A stretch of DNA of 64,000 bases from Synchiropus splendidus (taxonomy: Eukaryota; Chordata; Actinopteri; Syngnathiformes; Callionymidae), in the NCBI RefSeq assembly GCF_027744825.2, contig NC_071345.1:10127501-10191500 (forward strand), given 5' to 3'. Numbering within the stretch: the stretch's first letter is position 1; every line of letters starts with the position of its first letter. Made by a program: the position numbers and the translations under genes. Below the pieces are notes generated by a model. It was given only the letters and a program-made list of their open reading frames with translations. It had not been told where the DNA came from and ran no database searches. This document shows positions 1-12,000 of the stretch, piece by piece.

Positions 1-1668
1 TGACTTCGGAAAAAAAAAGTCTTTCCATGCCATCACTGCGTTACACAGTAACAACTGGGGCCCTGTTGATGAAGCCAGGAACCACATTCTACTTTATAAA
101 TACTTTATATTCCTTCTTCTCTGTGTAAATATCTCAATATATTTCTTCTTCCATTCATTTCTACTTTACATTTTTGTCATGTGCTTACTGTAAATGAAGC
201 ACAAGACAAACCAGTACCGGGTATATTATTTCCCCACTGTGGGAAAAATAAAGGCCATCTTTTCTAATATAGTCTAATAGCAGGTAATAATCCTGTAATT
301 AATTAAATTAAATCTTAATCAAGCCCCTCAGCGATAAAATGTCCAGCAAACCTAGTAGAATCTGGCGGCGGTTGCTCTCAGATAAAGAAGACAAAGGCTA
401 CCTGGTCGATCCTTTCAGTTCATGTTTCGTCTCAACAGTTAAAACACGAAAGCACAAGTACAGACAGCCAAGCGCAAAGAAAAAAAACAAAAATTTCCTC
501 TTTACACATTATTATTTTATGAATATTGGAAAGATTTTTTAGCAATTATCTTTCTTTAAGTGAATGCCACCTGCTCGTTCCACATCAAACAAACATTTGT
601 GGCAAAAGTACTTCACAAATCCAATTGAAAACTGACTTTCTATGTATTGACTCATCATGCAGTTACGTGTCTGGTCCCTAGAAACAGTCCTAGATCTCCT
701 CACTGACTCATTTATGGTAATTTTAGCATCTTATTTAGGACAGGGCAGGGAGACAGTGATTCCACTGTATATGATCCAAGTTGCTTCAGTTATTTATCAG
801 AAATGTTAGCAAGGATATGAAGATCACAATCTTAGCCATGAAAATAATCTGTACTTTCTTTGTCAGTTGGCTCCAACTCAAATGATGACAAGACGTTTCA
901 GTCAAACAAAGTCTCACTCACGCTGCCTTAAGAAAGTCCTCTGAGTTTGATTCCCGTCTTCTGGTCTGCCACCTTAAAGATCCCCTTCAGTCTGGCTGTC
1001 TCATGTGATACCTGTCAGTGTCTGTCTGTTTCCAACGCGCTTAATGAAGCAGCAGAGGTGACCCTGAGCACAGCGAGGACTCCGCAGCCAGCAGTAGCCA
1101 CCACACAATGCTCCCTCATTCTTAAGTTGGTAAATATAGACCGATGACATGTAGCCATCCACACATGCACTCACTGTTCCTCAACAAGGGGATTACGACA
1201 AAGATTGCAATTGCATTCAAGCGGATCGACTTACAGACAAGTAGCCGGGACGCGCCACCATCTCTCCCCGGACAATAAGGAAAGCCGATCAGCAGCTGAA
1301 AGGAACAGCTGGAATGACATTGAGAGGAAGTCGAAACAAAAACAGACAGCTTTATTACAGAAGCTGAAATACATATTTATGCATGTCAACTTTCTGTGCA
1401 CTTTTTTTTGGGGAGGGAACAAGAGATTAAATATTGAGAAATGTGAGTTGACAGGTAGAGGACGGACGAGGAGACAAAGGATGGAAACCTTCAGGGAGGA
1501 GGGAGGATGAGGTGCTGGAATAGCACAGACATACTGAATGTACATACTTTTACACATATATCTATACATATATGTAAATACATTACTTAATGTACATAAT
1601 AGACATGATTTAACTGCGTTATTTTGTCCATGTCAGTGTAATTTTTATGGAATTAACTTTCAACATTC
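1..1668. other. AT-rich intergenic DNA, no gene seen
   Basis: Short frames only, the longest 112 codons with no recognisable motif. No splice-bounded exon or known repeat was identified. Confidence 0.5.
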
Positions 1669-1945
1669 ATGAAACACACACACACACACATTGGTATTTC
1701 CATCCTTGTGGGGACATTTTCTCATTGCCAAAATGCTTTCCCCAGCGTCTCCCCCTAAACCTAACCATTCAAAACAAATAGCTCACCTTAACCAGGACTC
1801 TGAACCGAACTGAAACCTAATTATAATGACCCAGCTGTTTTGAAGTCTTATTCCTCAAATTGTGGCTTAAACTTGTGTGAAAGGCCAAAAAGCCCCCGCA
1901 AATAACAAAAGGTCACCACAAGGACGTGTAGCTATACACACACCT
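1669..1945 (+). repeat. Dispersed repeat associated with a (CA)n tract, copy 1
   Basis: It contains CTTGTGGGGACATTTTCTC, CTTTCCCCAGCGTCTCCCCC, CTCACCTTAACCAGGACTC and TCACCACAAGGACGTGTAG. The same order of blocks recurs at 37.9-38.3 kb, beside the (CA)n microsatellite there. Confidence 0.55.
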
Positions 1946-2258
1946 TCACGTGCACAAGTGTGTCCATGAAAAGAAAAATAAATAAATTACAAAAAGTCAA
2001 GTACAAACACCAGTGGGTTGAACATCAGAGGGAGACATCCAAAGAGGAAACACAAGTTCCTGAGTAGTGACTCACAGGCATCAACATAACACACCATGTG
2101 GTAACAGAAGGTCTAGAATCCCAGACACGTAAAGCAATGATTGATCGGGAATCATTCAGGTGTTGAGGAAAGTGCAGGAATCAGGGGAACAAAAATACCC
2201 AAAATCGGAAAAAGAGGACTCAGCTGCACTACTAGGAAGAGGATTTACATTATTAAAG

Positions 2259-2640
2259 ATGGCGCCGACGAAGGCTGGCCTGGAATTATTGTGCGTGTCA
2301 CTTTGCTTATTTTTGTGTTTTGATGGAGCATCCGCGTGTTCTTACACACGGGATCAGTTGGTGAATATCAGGGCTATGACTCCATCTGACTTGCTACCAG
2401 TATTTTTGGTGTCAGTTTCGGAGTCAATTCACCTTTTGGTTGGGTGGAAGAGGCTGAGGAGGAGAGGAAACGTGCCTCTTGTTCGCCTTCGCCAAAGAGG
2501 ATCGCGCACTCCGCTTCCCGGGATAATCCTCTCCAACGTCTACTCGCTCAGCAAAAAGAAATGAAAAAGAAAATGAACTGGTGCTGATGTTGAGAAGGAA
2601 TAGGGACTTTTCCTCCTCTTGTGATTATTACCGTGGGTAA
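2259..2640 (+). mobile_element. L2-like LINE 5' ORF fragment, frameshifted
   Basis: The frame starting MAPTKAGLELLC contains a hydrophobic stretch, ACSYTRDQLVNIR, and a basic block LVRLRQRGSRTPLPGIILSN followed by VYSLSKKK and stop. After a +1/-1 shift the next frame reads ENELVLMLRRNRDFSSSC. This order (YTR-DQL, RLRxRGxRxPLP, NVxSLxNKxDELxLLxRRNRDF) is the region just before the endonuclease in fish L2-type LINEs. The similarity then stops in AT-rich DNA. It is a dead fragment, not a host gene. Confidence 0.6.
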
Positions 2641-4660
2641 ATAATAATAAAAATTAATAATAAAAAAAAACAGTAAACAGAAGCGAGTCCGTCACCATGC
2701 TCAGCCACCTACTCCACAGCTGGGGTGAAAAGCCATAGGAAATTGGATGTGACCTACGGAAATAAATAACTGAGCTACTGTCCGGGTCAGGAAATGGTCA
2801 TGATCTCTTGAGCGTCAATGAAAACTTCTTTTAAAACTTGACTTTTATAGGAGTGAATCAGCTGTGTTAATTCTTAATTATGTCCTGAAGAGCTCTTTTT
2901 AACCGCAACGGTGAATGTTTTATTCAAAACTTAATGTTAACTAAGAACTCTAATTTAAAATGTTCCCTTCATCCATCTCCTAAAAAGTTTGGTGGGTACT
3001 TCTGCCGTCTGCGACCTGATTCTGGCGCGGCTGGGTCGACTCAGGACGCAACGATATTCCTCAGGAATGACTTGAACTGGTTTATATTTTTCCGCGTTCC
3101 TGCCTCTCCACCATCTTTGATGAGTTCGGAGAACTTGTTCAATGTTACGACTCATTAAACGCGATTCGATAGTTCATTAGACTTGTGTGAGCACTGCTCG
3201 CACTCGCTCTTTGTCCGACCAAACTTTCAGCTTGACAAGCCGCGGTTCAAGTTCACGGTGGAGTTGTAGAGTTCATCATTCGTGGGCTGCATTTCAATCA
3301 AACGACGTGACAGCTGCCAAAGAGAAATACACAGTAAATAGCAGTGGAGGCTGCAGCGGTTCCCAACAACAATGAAGCCCAGCCATCATCATCATCGCTG
3401 CTTCACAGATGAACATCAGGTCTGTAAAAGTTATGTAACACACTATGGCAGCCGCCTGGTGATGTCATAACATACAAAATAGATGAAGTTACTCCCCAAA
3501 CTTTGGGTCATACTGTGGCCTCTGTCAGCGAGTGGTGACAACAAAATCAAAGGTGAACAATTTATTATTTATTTATTATTCACAATATAACTCATGAAGA
3601 CAGAGGGATGAAGGCGTTGCTGAACCGGGAGCAAACACAAACAGGACAGAGGAACACAATTGGAAGCACCAGAAACACAAAATACACATTTTCAATTTGA
3701 ATTTGGTAAAATATTGTTTATTTTGCACCAGTTTGACAACAGCACAATAAATCACAATGGTGGCTATATTCAAGTTTTTATATCACCTTATTTAAACTTA
3801 AGCTCTTTTCATGTCTTGAAAATGTTGCTATAAGAGTTTCAATTTTAAAATATTACATGAAATTAAATAAAAGTGTTTTTGTTGTAATTAATTAATTGTA
3901 ATTAACTCTGTATATTCTCACCACTAAAAATAACATGGTGGTCAAACACTCTTGCATGGTATGTTTGCAGGTTACACTACTATACATGAAATGCAAGCAT
4001 ATACAAACTGAACACCACTTTGATAACCCAGTAAAAAAAACAACTAAGAGATTACTATCATTTATTATGAATGTATTTATTATTACATTACAATCTAATA
4101 AACTCCTCTAAATAATCATTGGCATGATCCGTTTCCTCTCTGGGTGCGAATCATTAATAGTTCTATTCAAATAAACGTGTATTGCTGTAGAAAGGAACCT
4201 TGCAGCAGCACATGTTAAAAAAGGTTGCTGACCTCTGAGCTAACTCTAGTAGTTCCTGGACTGAAAGCTCCCCCAGATAGAAAGCGACACCATCTTCAAA
4301 ATAGATTGTTACAAGCAAACATTCTTGAGGGCGGCGCTTGACTGAACATCAACTAAACGCACTGAGCAATAAATCTATATTGCTGCTTCAGAGAGATGGT
4401 CTGATATCTGCTTGTAATTCAACAGTACAGTATCATGGAGGCTAAAGTTTATCGCGAAAGGTCAGCTGTTATTTATAAGTGGCCACACCTGCCTCTGGAA
4501 TATCAGCAGACAATGCAAGCTAATGCCACCCAGCCTTTTCTTCTCGTGGTACAGCAGCAGTGACCGTGGGACTAAAATAGCTTCGCGGCAGACACATCCG
4601 CAGGTCCACTTGCTCAGTTAACTTTTCAAAGAAACGGCTCTGAAATCTTATTTATTTAGA
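2641..4660. other. Intergenic DNA, no gene seen
   Basis: AT-rich with frames under 95 codons. Segments around 3,000-3,370 are somewhat GC-richer but lack splice-consistent coding structure. Confidence 0.5.
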
Positions 4661-4666
4661 GCGCTT

Positions 4667-4693
4667 ATGCAAATCACCCGCGGGGAATTTCCC
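4667..4693 (+). promoter_or_regulatory. Octamer and NF-kappaB-like site cluster
   Basis: A perfect octamer ATGCAAAT (4667-4674) lies 7 bp from the palindrome GGGGAATTTCCC (4682-4693), whose core GGGAATTTCC fits the kappaB consensus GGGRNNYYCC exactly. The cluster sits in a GC-richer island about 2.8 kb past the 3' end of the receptor gene. Enhancer function is an inference from motifs only. Confidence 0.3.
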
Positions 4694-5384
4694 AAAGCAA
4701 CCAGGGCAGAAAATGTAGTCGACGTCGGTCTAGGCGTGTAAGCCCGGCGAAAAACAAATAAATATTTGGTGGACGCCCAAAACGACTTATCATGTTTTTA
4801 TGAATCATTCATGCTTATTCAGAATTCATGCTCGGTGCTTTTACCACCATGAAATATGGATGAGCGGAGCCTGGTCTCAGTGAGTTGCTTGATAAACGGT
4901 TTGGTCGCACTTGATCGTCACCGTCTGATGCCGGACGTTTTCGATGACAGATGTTTGTGGATGCAGGGGGTCAATGAAAGAAATGATCTGACCTAAATAT
5001 TGACTGACATTGAAAACATTACTCACTAAAGTGAGGGGCCATATGTGGCCCTTTTACGGGCCCCTTCTGGGGCCAGTGGGAAACTGAAACAAAGAACGCA
5101 GAAATAGCAGTTTCATGTTCTTATGGGTACAAGGTTCAATTGTAATGTTTCAGAACAGTCCGTCACTTCATGATGATATATATTTTTTGCCTTTCATACT
5201 TTTTTTTTCTCATGACCTTTTAAGTCACATTTGGCGTGGCCTTTTTTAAAAAAAAAAAAAATTGTCTCTATTATTTTTCAACAAAATTAATATTTTTTCT
5301 CATGTTCATGATGAAGATCTTATAGTTACTAAGTAATTTTATTTGGTCTCATATGTTGTTTTTTCCCCATCATTTTATAACTAC

Positions 5385-5390
5385 TATATA

Positions 5391-5428
<38 letters not shown>
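5385..5428 (+). repeat. (TA)n microsatellite
   Basis: An almost pure TA run with a single TACA interruption at about 5407. Confidence 0.9.
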
Positions 5429-5789
5429 GTCATCAAATTACTACATTGCTATATATAATATGGGCGCCTTTAAATTTCTTTATTTTTAACATGCTCTGAA
5501 CCAAAATAGTTCAGCACACCCTAAATTCATTTTTCAAATCCCCGTTGTGATTCAGAATTATTCAATCTGTCTGACAAAGCAAGTTTAGCAACAAGCCTGT
5601 GAAATACGACACTGAGTCACACATTTGTCAATAAAAACTGGCGAAGAGAATCATAAATACTTTTCCTAAAACTGCACATTCATTAGTCAAATCAGTCTAA
5701 AAGCTACTTATAAATTAAATATCAATCAGATCTGCAACAGAAAACGAACGACAAGCAATTGAAACTCTAATGTTACAAGTGAACACCCC

Positions 5790-5945
5790 CACATTTCTCA
5801 CTGCGGCTATTTAATCTCTAATTTCATTGATCAAAGTCATATAATTGAATGCAATCTCTTTCCTTCTCTTTTTAATGAGTATCTAATGGGTCTGTAATTA
5901 GGAAAAAGAATGCTCAAGTCATCTAAAACAGGAGATGATGGATAG
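5790..5945. promoter_or_regulatory. Candidate conserved non-coding element downstream of the receptor gene
   Basis: A repeat-free AT-rich block with ordered cores: TTTAATCTCTAATTTCATTG, TCAAAG, TATAATTGAATGC, TTTTTAATGAGTATC, CTGTAATTAGG. No coding potential. Low confidence. Confidence 0.22.
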
Positions 5946-6566
5946 TCTCAGGTCCACTTTGAGCTGAGGCAGCAGGAGGTGAGGCGCCGACTGAACACAC
6001 GGAGGCAGGTTCATTTGCCTTCATTTCATTGGTTTAAACATCATGGCGGCACATTTATTCATGATTGTTTCCAGCTTTGCACTTAACATTATGATTGTGA
6101 CACTTTCCATCACCTTGGAGCTGAATTTCCTCTCAATAAATTCCTCATATTTGGGGTCAAAAGAAGAAGGCAGGAGGAATATAAACCCTCAGGTGTTGTC
6201 ATTTGTGGCAGCAGAGAGGAGCGGTGGCAAGTGTGACGGCCCCACAGCACAGGGTGAATCATATCTGAGCGGAGTTTCTACGCCCTGATCTTGTGCTGCT
6301 CACCGTCTGGTCGTCCAAAAACAGGTTAATAAGTAACTCTGTCTGTGACTGAGATCATGCGTCATAGTGACCAGCTCTGGGTGTGTGCCTCCGTTTGAAC
6401 GGCACGCGAAGCTTCGCTGAGCTGAACGTTTTGGCTACAATATTACTGTCCAACATTTCTTTTACACATCATTTGAAATCTGTTCCAGTGGTCAAATTCA
6501 GATGATGAATCCGGTGGAAACCAAGCTGGAAGTCAACAAAACTGAGTCAGTATTTTGGGTTCTGAT

Positions 6567-6645
6567 CAGGGGTGGGTGACTAACTTTCCTACGGGGCCAC
6601 ATTATGGACTGTGGTTGTTGTGTGGGGCCATAAGATGAAGCATCA
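6567..6645 (+). mobile_element. hAT-like terminal fragment
   Basis: CAGGGGTGGGTGACTAAC then GGGGCCACATTATGGACTG is similar in style to hAT termini (CAGGGGTGGG). No partner end or target duplication was found. Confidence 0.3.
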
Positions 6646-7468
6646 CTTTTGTTTTTGAAATCTGAGAATGTGGACAGAACAGTTACCACGTCAGATCAAC
6701 CGCTTAAAATACCATCTATTTCTATAAAGATTTTGGTCATAAATCCGAAATATCTTGCAAAATATTTTAAAGATCATTCATTTATAGCTATGGTGGAAGA
6801 AAAACAGAAATAAAAATGTGGTTAAAGCTAATCACTAATGTCAACATCGACATCAACACACCCTGTGCCTCTGACGTGGACGCTGTAATGACACAGTACT
6901 TGGTAAATATTTATTTAGGTGTTGATAAGACACTTGAAAAAAAATAAAAAATATATGCTTATTGACTTTACAATCCACAAAATGTGTTAATAAAAACAAT
7001 CTAAGTCATGTGACACAATGCTGTAATGCCATATGTTTTTTTTTTAAATGCCGTATGATTAAATATATATATATATTTCCTCCATTTGATATTGAACTTG
7101 TAAATTATTTACAGTCCAAATCATCACAGCACATACCAGATATTTATATAAACAAGTGCAGTCCAAAGCTCAGCAGCTTTACAGCTCCGTATATGTTGCT
7201 GTAGTTACTATCGAGTGGTTGCCATCAGAAGTTAGTCGGAGTCACAGCCGACTAAGTTTCCCACGAGCCTGCATCTGTCCCGCTTGACTCACAACAAGCG
7301 GTATGAGGGTGTAACTTTTGGGAGCGGGATGTCGAGATCTACAACCATGAGGCTCATTCTCCAGGTTATTATTATAAAAACAGAGAAAACAAAATGATAA
7401 ATGATAATATAAACTCCACAATAGCGAAGAAATAGTTTTGACATCAAACACTCTATTTACTTTACACA

Positions 7469-7478
7469 TTTATTTATT
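7469..7478 (-). other. Probable polyadenylation signal of the receptor gene
   Basis: Two overlapping AATAAA hexamers lie on the minus strand about 330 nt past the stop codon, the first good signal downstream. Inferred 3' UTR end; no transcript evidence. Confidence 0.45.
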
Positions 7479-7807
7479 AATATGACACCTTTAAAAAGTT
7501 TGTATGAAGAAAAAAGGAGAATATATTCAGAATCGAGACTCTGATGAACAAAATCTGTCTCAATTTAAAGCATAAATACTGATTCACATTAGTAACAACT
7601 GAATGTTGTGTAATAAAAGCTTATGTAAAAATAATTATATGTTGTATGTCTACTAAAAAAGAACATACAGTATGGAGCCAAGTAATGACGGACTGAATTC
7701 TCACTGTATTGCAATATCGTCTCAGCATGTATTCCAGAGGAGGAAATGTTCATATAGTAAAGGAACATGACAACAATTTAGTCACGTGATTGTCGCTCTG
7801 AGCTCCG

Positions 7808-8509
7808 TCATTCATCGTCAGTCCTCGGCGTGTTCTGGACTGAATCCATCTCAGTCACCTGGTTCTGTTTATACCCACCAGGTGGCGTGTGTGAGCGTCC
7901 TTCGCAGGAAATAGGTGCAGTGTTTGGGAAGTAGTGGGTGCTGCAATCCTCCTGGGTGGGTGAGAGGTCCGAACTGTCGCACCCGGAGTCTATGCTGCTC
8001 AGACGCAGTAAACATTCATCCTCATCTTCTGAGTCCAAAAGGTCCGAGAGATGGAGCGTTGGACTGGGCAGTGCCTCATCTGCGCTGACCTGAAACTGGG
8101 GGTCAAGCCAAGGCAACAGGAGTTGTCCATTTGGATCTCGAGTTGTGTGGAGCAGCAACGGTGCCACTGCCTCCTCCTCCTCCTCTTGTAGCTTTGGAGT
8201 GTTTGTATTCCACATTTGACGGTTGGCGTAAACATTGCTGTCATCGACAAGCGATGGAGCCTGCGCCCCTTGCTCGGCCACTGTACCGTACGCTATGGAA
8301 GACTGGGAGCTGGAGTTTTCCTCCTCTTGTCTGGTGTCACTTGTCTCAGAAGAAAGACCAGAATGGTCCTTCCAGGTTGAGCAGGAGCCCTCCTGGGGAA
8401 AGTAGCCTCCGTCTCCCACAACCACAGGTGAAGACACAGAAGCCTTGTCAATGACAGGAGGTTCCATCCAGTGGTTTTGCAACCAGTTGTTGGTAGGTGT
8501 TTTCTGCAT
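7808..8509 (-). CDS. il22ra1: Receptor exon 7 (cytoplasmic tail and stop)
   Basis: The single large terminal exon encodes residues 271-503, as in mammalian class II receptors. It contains the YxxQ motif YFPQ at Tyr306, other tyrosines at 344, 364, 463 and 483, an acidic EEEEE run, and SDLLDSEDEDE followed by DSGCDS at 444-449. The acceptor is CTTTTTCAG|ATG. The stop is TGA. Confidence 0.8.
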   Translation of the reverse strand: MQKTPTNNWLQNHWMEPPVIDKASVSSPVVVGDGGYFPQEGSCSTWKDHSGLSSETSDTRQEEENSSSQSSIAYGTVAEQGAQAPSLVDDSNVYANRQMWNTNTPKLQEEEEEAVAPLLLHTTRDPNGQLLLPWLDPQFQVSADEALPSPTLHLSDLLDSEDEDECLLRLSSIDSGCDSSDLSPTQEDCSTHYFPNTAPISCEGRSHTPPGGYKQNQVTEMDSVQNTPRTDDE

Positions 8510-8977
8510 CTGAAAAAGAGATGAACCAAAAATGAGCTCAAAAACATCTTGATAAATAAACTGCATGTTTCAAGAATATTTAAGATGAAATAAAATTGAA
8601 ACATCAAGGGGCATTTACACGTCCCATATGAAGCACGTGTCAGGGGCTTTAAATTCCGAGAAGCATGGCAGTCGGTCTCTTAATCTTAAAGGGGACCTGT
8701 ATAGTTCTTCCTTGTTTCAGGAGTTGGCAACTCTTAGGTGAAGCATCACCTTAACATGTACTGAAACATTAAAAAAAAAACCCAAACATTTATCTATTTG
8801 CTTGATTTGCCTCAAAAGGCTTGAGGAGCTGAGTTTTGAGGTCACTGCCCAACATCCATTTTTGTAGTTCTTGTCAGTCATGCAATGTAAATGAATGAGA
8901 TTACCATTTTGCTAACTTCAACTTGATTGGCCATTTTTTTGCACAGTAGAACCCAGACAGAACACAGTACACACAGA

Positions 8978-9008
<31 letters not shown>

Positions 9009-12000
9009 ATCTTTGTATCGACAACAGCTGTCCAAAGATGGGGCTCTTATCTTTGTCTGTTGAGTTTGGTTGCTATGACACACAATGACACACCCCTTTT
9101 TTAAAGCGATAGTAGAAGTACATTTTAAAAGTCCCTGTGAGTGATTTACTTATATAGCCGTCCGCTATCATAGAGTAATGTGAGGGTGCCGCGGCTCTCA
9201 GTGCACCTGCCCGGCTAGATTACTCTTAGTTTCACTGGGCACCCTCTTACAGTTTTCGCAGTCTATGAGAGCATCGAACAGCAGTGACATTCCAGAAGAG
9301 CAACATTTTTCACATTCAGATCTCTTACAAATTTCTCTGGCAAGCTCTGTCTTCCACCCTTGGCATAGATCCAACAGGACACGCAGGAGACGGTGGCAAT
9401 GACTGCCAGAAGGACAGCACCGGCAATGGACCACGGCAGAGTCATCATCGGGTCACCTGAGGAAGAGCAGGATCAATCAGTACGGGAAGAAGAAGCCATG
9501 AACGGTCATGAGGACACACATGCTCAGACACGTGTTCAGGAAGTCACACCTGTCTCTTGGTAACGTTTGCTATCTGCATGTGGAAAGAGAGCCCTACCAG
9601 GAAGTTGCTGTTTTATCAAGGGGAGGAATTTCCATGGGGATAAATAGATGGTCAAAGAGATATCGTGTTTTGCGACTCACTTTTAAGGGAATAGATACAG
9701 TCTAAGACTAAGAGGTGGGAACATGGCTCTTTTTGTGGGTCCTCAGTGAGTCAAACACATTGCATGATATATAGTGCTATAGTCAAGGTGGTGACTGGCT
9801 GAGTTGGAGAGGGAGGAGAGTGTTGGAGGGTGGGCATTTATTTGATGTTATTCATAGTTTTTTGTGATGCTTGTGAAGGGCCATGAAGCCAGAACATAAA
9901 TACAGGTAAAACATAAAAAGAAAAACATGGCAGAGATCTTGTGTTGTTTACTGTTTTAGTTTCCTCAGTGATTCAGTTATTCAGTTATTCAGTTAACTTA
10001 ACTTATATTAAGTTATGTACGGAAAGTAGACTTCTAATTCAGCATGTCTTCAGCTATGTTGAGGCGCAGCACTAGGCCTGCCTTTTTTGCCGAGTGGTGC
10101 CAAATCACCTTAGGTGTGAACATACCATGACTGACATTCTTGAGTGGAGCTCATTGTCCTTACCAGGCAGGGTCACACAGAAGTCAGCTTTCTCACTGTC
10201 TGGGCGGCCTCTTTCGGTTGAGGGCCGGTAGTAAACATGGCCGCAGTATTTTACGTTGTTCACTGTGAAGTTGATGTTGAAGATGCCTGAAGTGTTGCTG
10301 TGTTTCTGCAGGGATGCAGAGACACGAAGTACAGTCAGCTTTGCACAACCAGGCAACAAGCAATGATCAACAGTCTGACACGTTCAAATTCAACACAAAT
10401 AATCAGAGATGCCTTTGTTTATACGTCAGCTGAAGCTCCAATAACATCAACAATATAACAAACAATATATCAAATTTGTATTGGGATCACACCCAGCCAG
10501 TTTCAGGTGTCAAGGTCGTCTGGTTTGACACATGATACGATGGATTTCTGTATTTTGTCGATGTCTTGTGTGGCATAATGCAGCCGATTGAAATTTCAAG
10601 GTTCCACAGTAGCTAAGTCTGAAATGGCGTGTGCTTTAAACTGGCCTGGTGGTGGTGTCAGTACTGTAGACTGTTGGAGCCGTAATATTGGGAGCGCAGA
10701 GACAGGTTTCAGAATGAAAATTTTTGCTGTTAGGAGGTATTTTCGGCCTGTTTATCTTCCATTGCCAGACTTACGTGTTTACTTACATCTTTAAACTCTT
10801 ATCTTCATCAGACTGTGGTAGTCATTCCATTTTTTGAGCTGCCATGTAACTATGGTCATTGTATTGGTTCATAAGTAAAAGAAAGCAAAAAAACGTGACT
10901 ATTGACTGGTTTAGATGGTGAATACATTTTGGGTGCTGGTCGCACTGTTGCTAGCTGACTAGCCAGTCAAGTGACGGAAATGGACGTGGTTTCAAAGTCA
11001 CGGATTGTAGTTGATTGGTGACCCAGAAGGGCTTTAGCGACTCACCTGCTCGGCCCACTCTGGATGAGTAATCTCTAAGAAGTATTTCACATGAACCGGA
11101 AATGGCCCTTTTTTGCTTCTGACCATCCAGTCAGCCACTGAGATCCCGTTTGGTCCCAAAGGCACGGCAACATGAACTTGCAGAGAGGACAGTGCAGGTT
11201 CAACGGTCAAGTCGGCCGCTCCAAACGTTGCTGCAGGATCAAATAAGACGGTGATTAAGCAGAAATGAATGAGTGGATGAATAAATAATGCACACTCACT
11301 GACTGCGATCGGGTTCAACCTGAGCGATGTGGTGTTATAGAACGTCCTGTGGCGGCCTCGGGCAATCACTTGGGCGATATAGTGTACATCGGGTTCAGAC
11401 GGCGTCTCCATTGTCAAATTGCAGAACAGGTCTGTGATGTTTTGGCACTCCTTTTTTACCTTGAACCTCTGGCCATTCAAATCGCTGGAACCAGTTAAGT
11501 GCAATTTAGATTCACATTGGTATCACGAGTCCAATATAAAATGAGCAGCAGCCAAAGAACACTTACTTATAAACACACCAGTCTATTCCTTTAAATTCAA
11601 TGTAAACACCTGCATTGTATTTTGCACATTTGACTGACCACAGTTGTGCCCTCTGAGCTTGTCAGCATCCTGCTGTTAAGCACTATATTAGCGTATTTTC
11701 AAGCCTCAGAACTATTTGACTTTGTTGAAACGTCTATGGGCCTTTGGCGGCAGCATCAATCTTCATGCTCATCATACGATTGGAAGCCAACAATACGGCT
11801 CCGTCAGACTCAAGCTGCCTGGCCAATATCTCATCAGTCCGTTCAATCATTTCTTTCCGTTTTGGCCTTTTGGTGACATTTATTGCGAGATTAACAGACC
11901 TAACCTTTTCCTGTGAGAAAATGTGTTGACAACATGAGTTTCTACTCAAAGGACAGAAGCGAAAGAGGAATGCCTGGTCTCTGCTGCGTACTACTGTTGA

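Noticed and set aside
8131..8454. 107-codon plus-strand open frame
   Set aside because: Antisense shadow of receptor exon 7.
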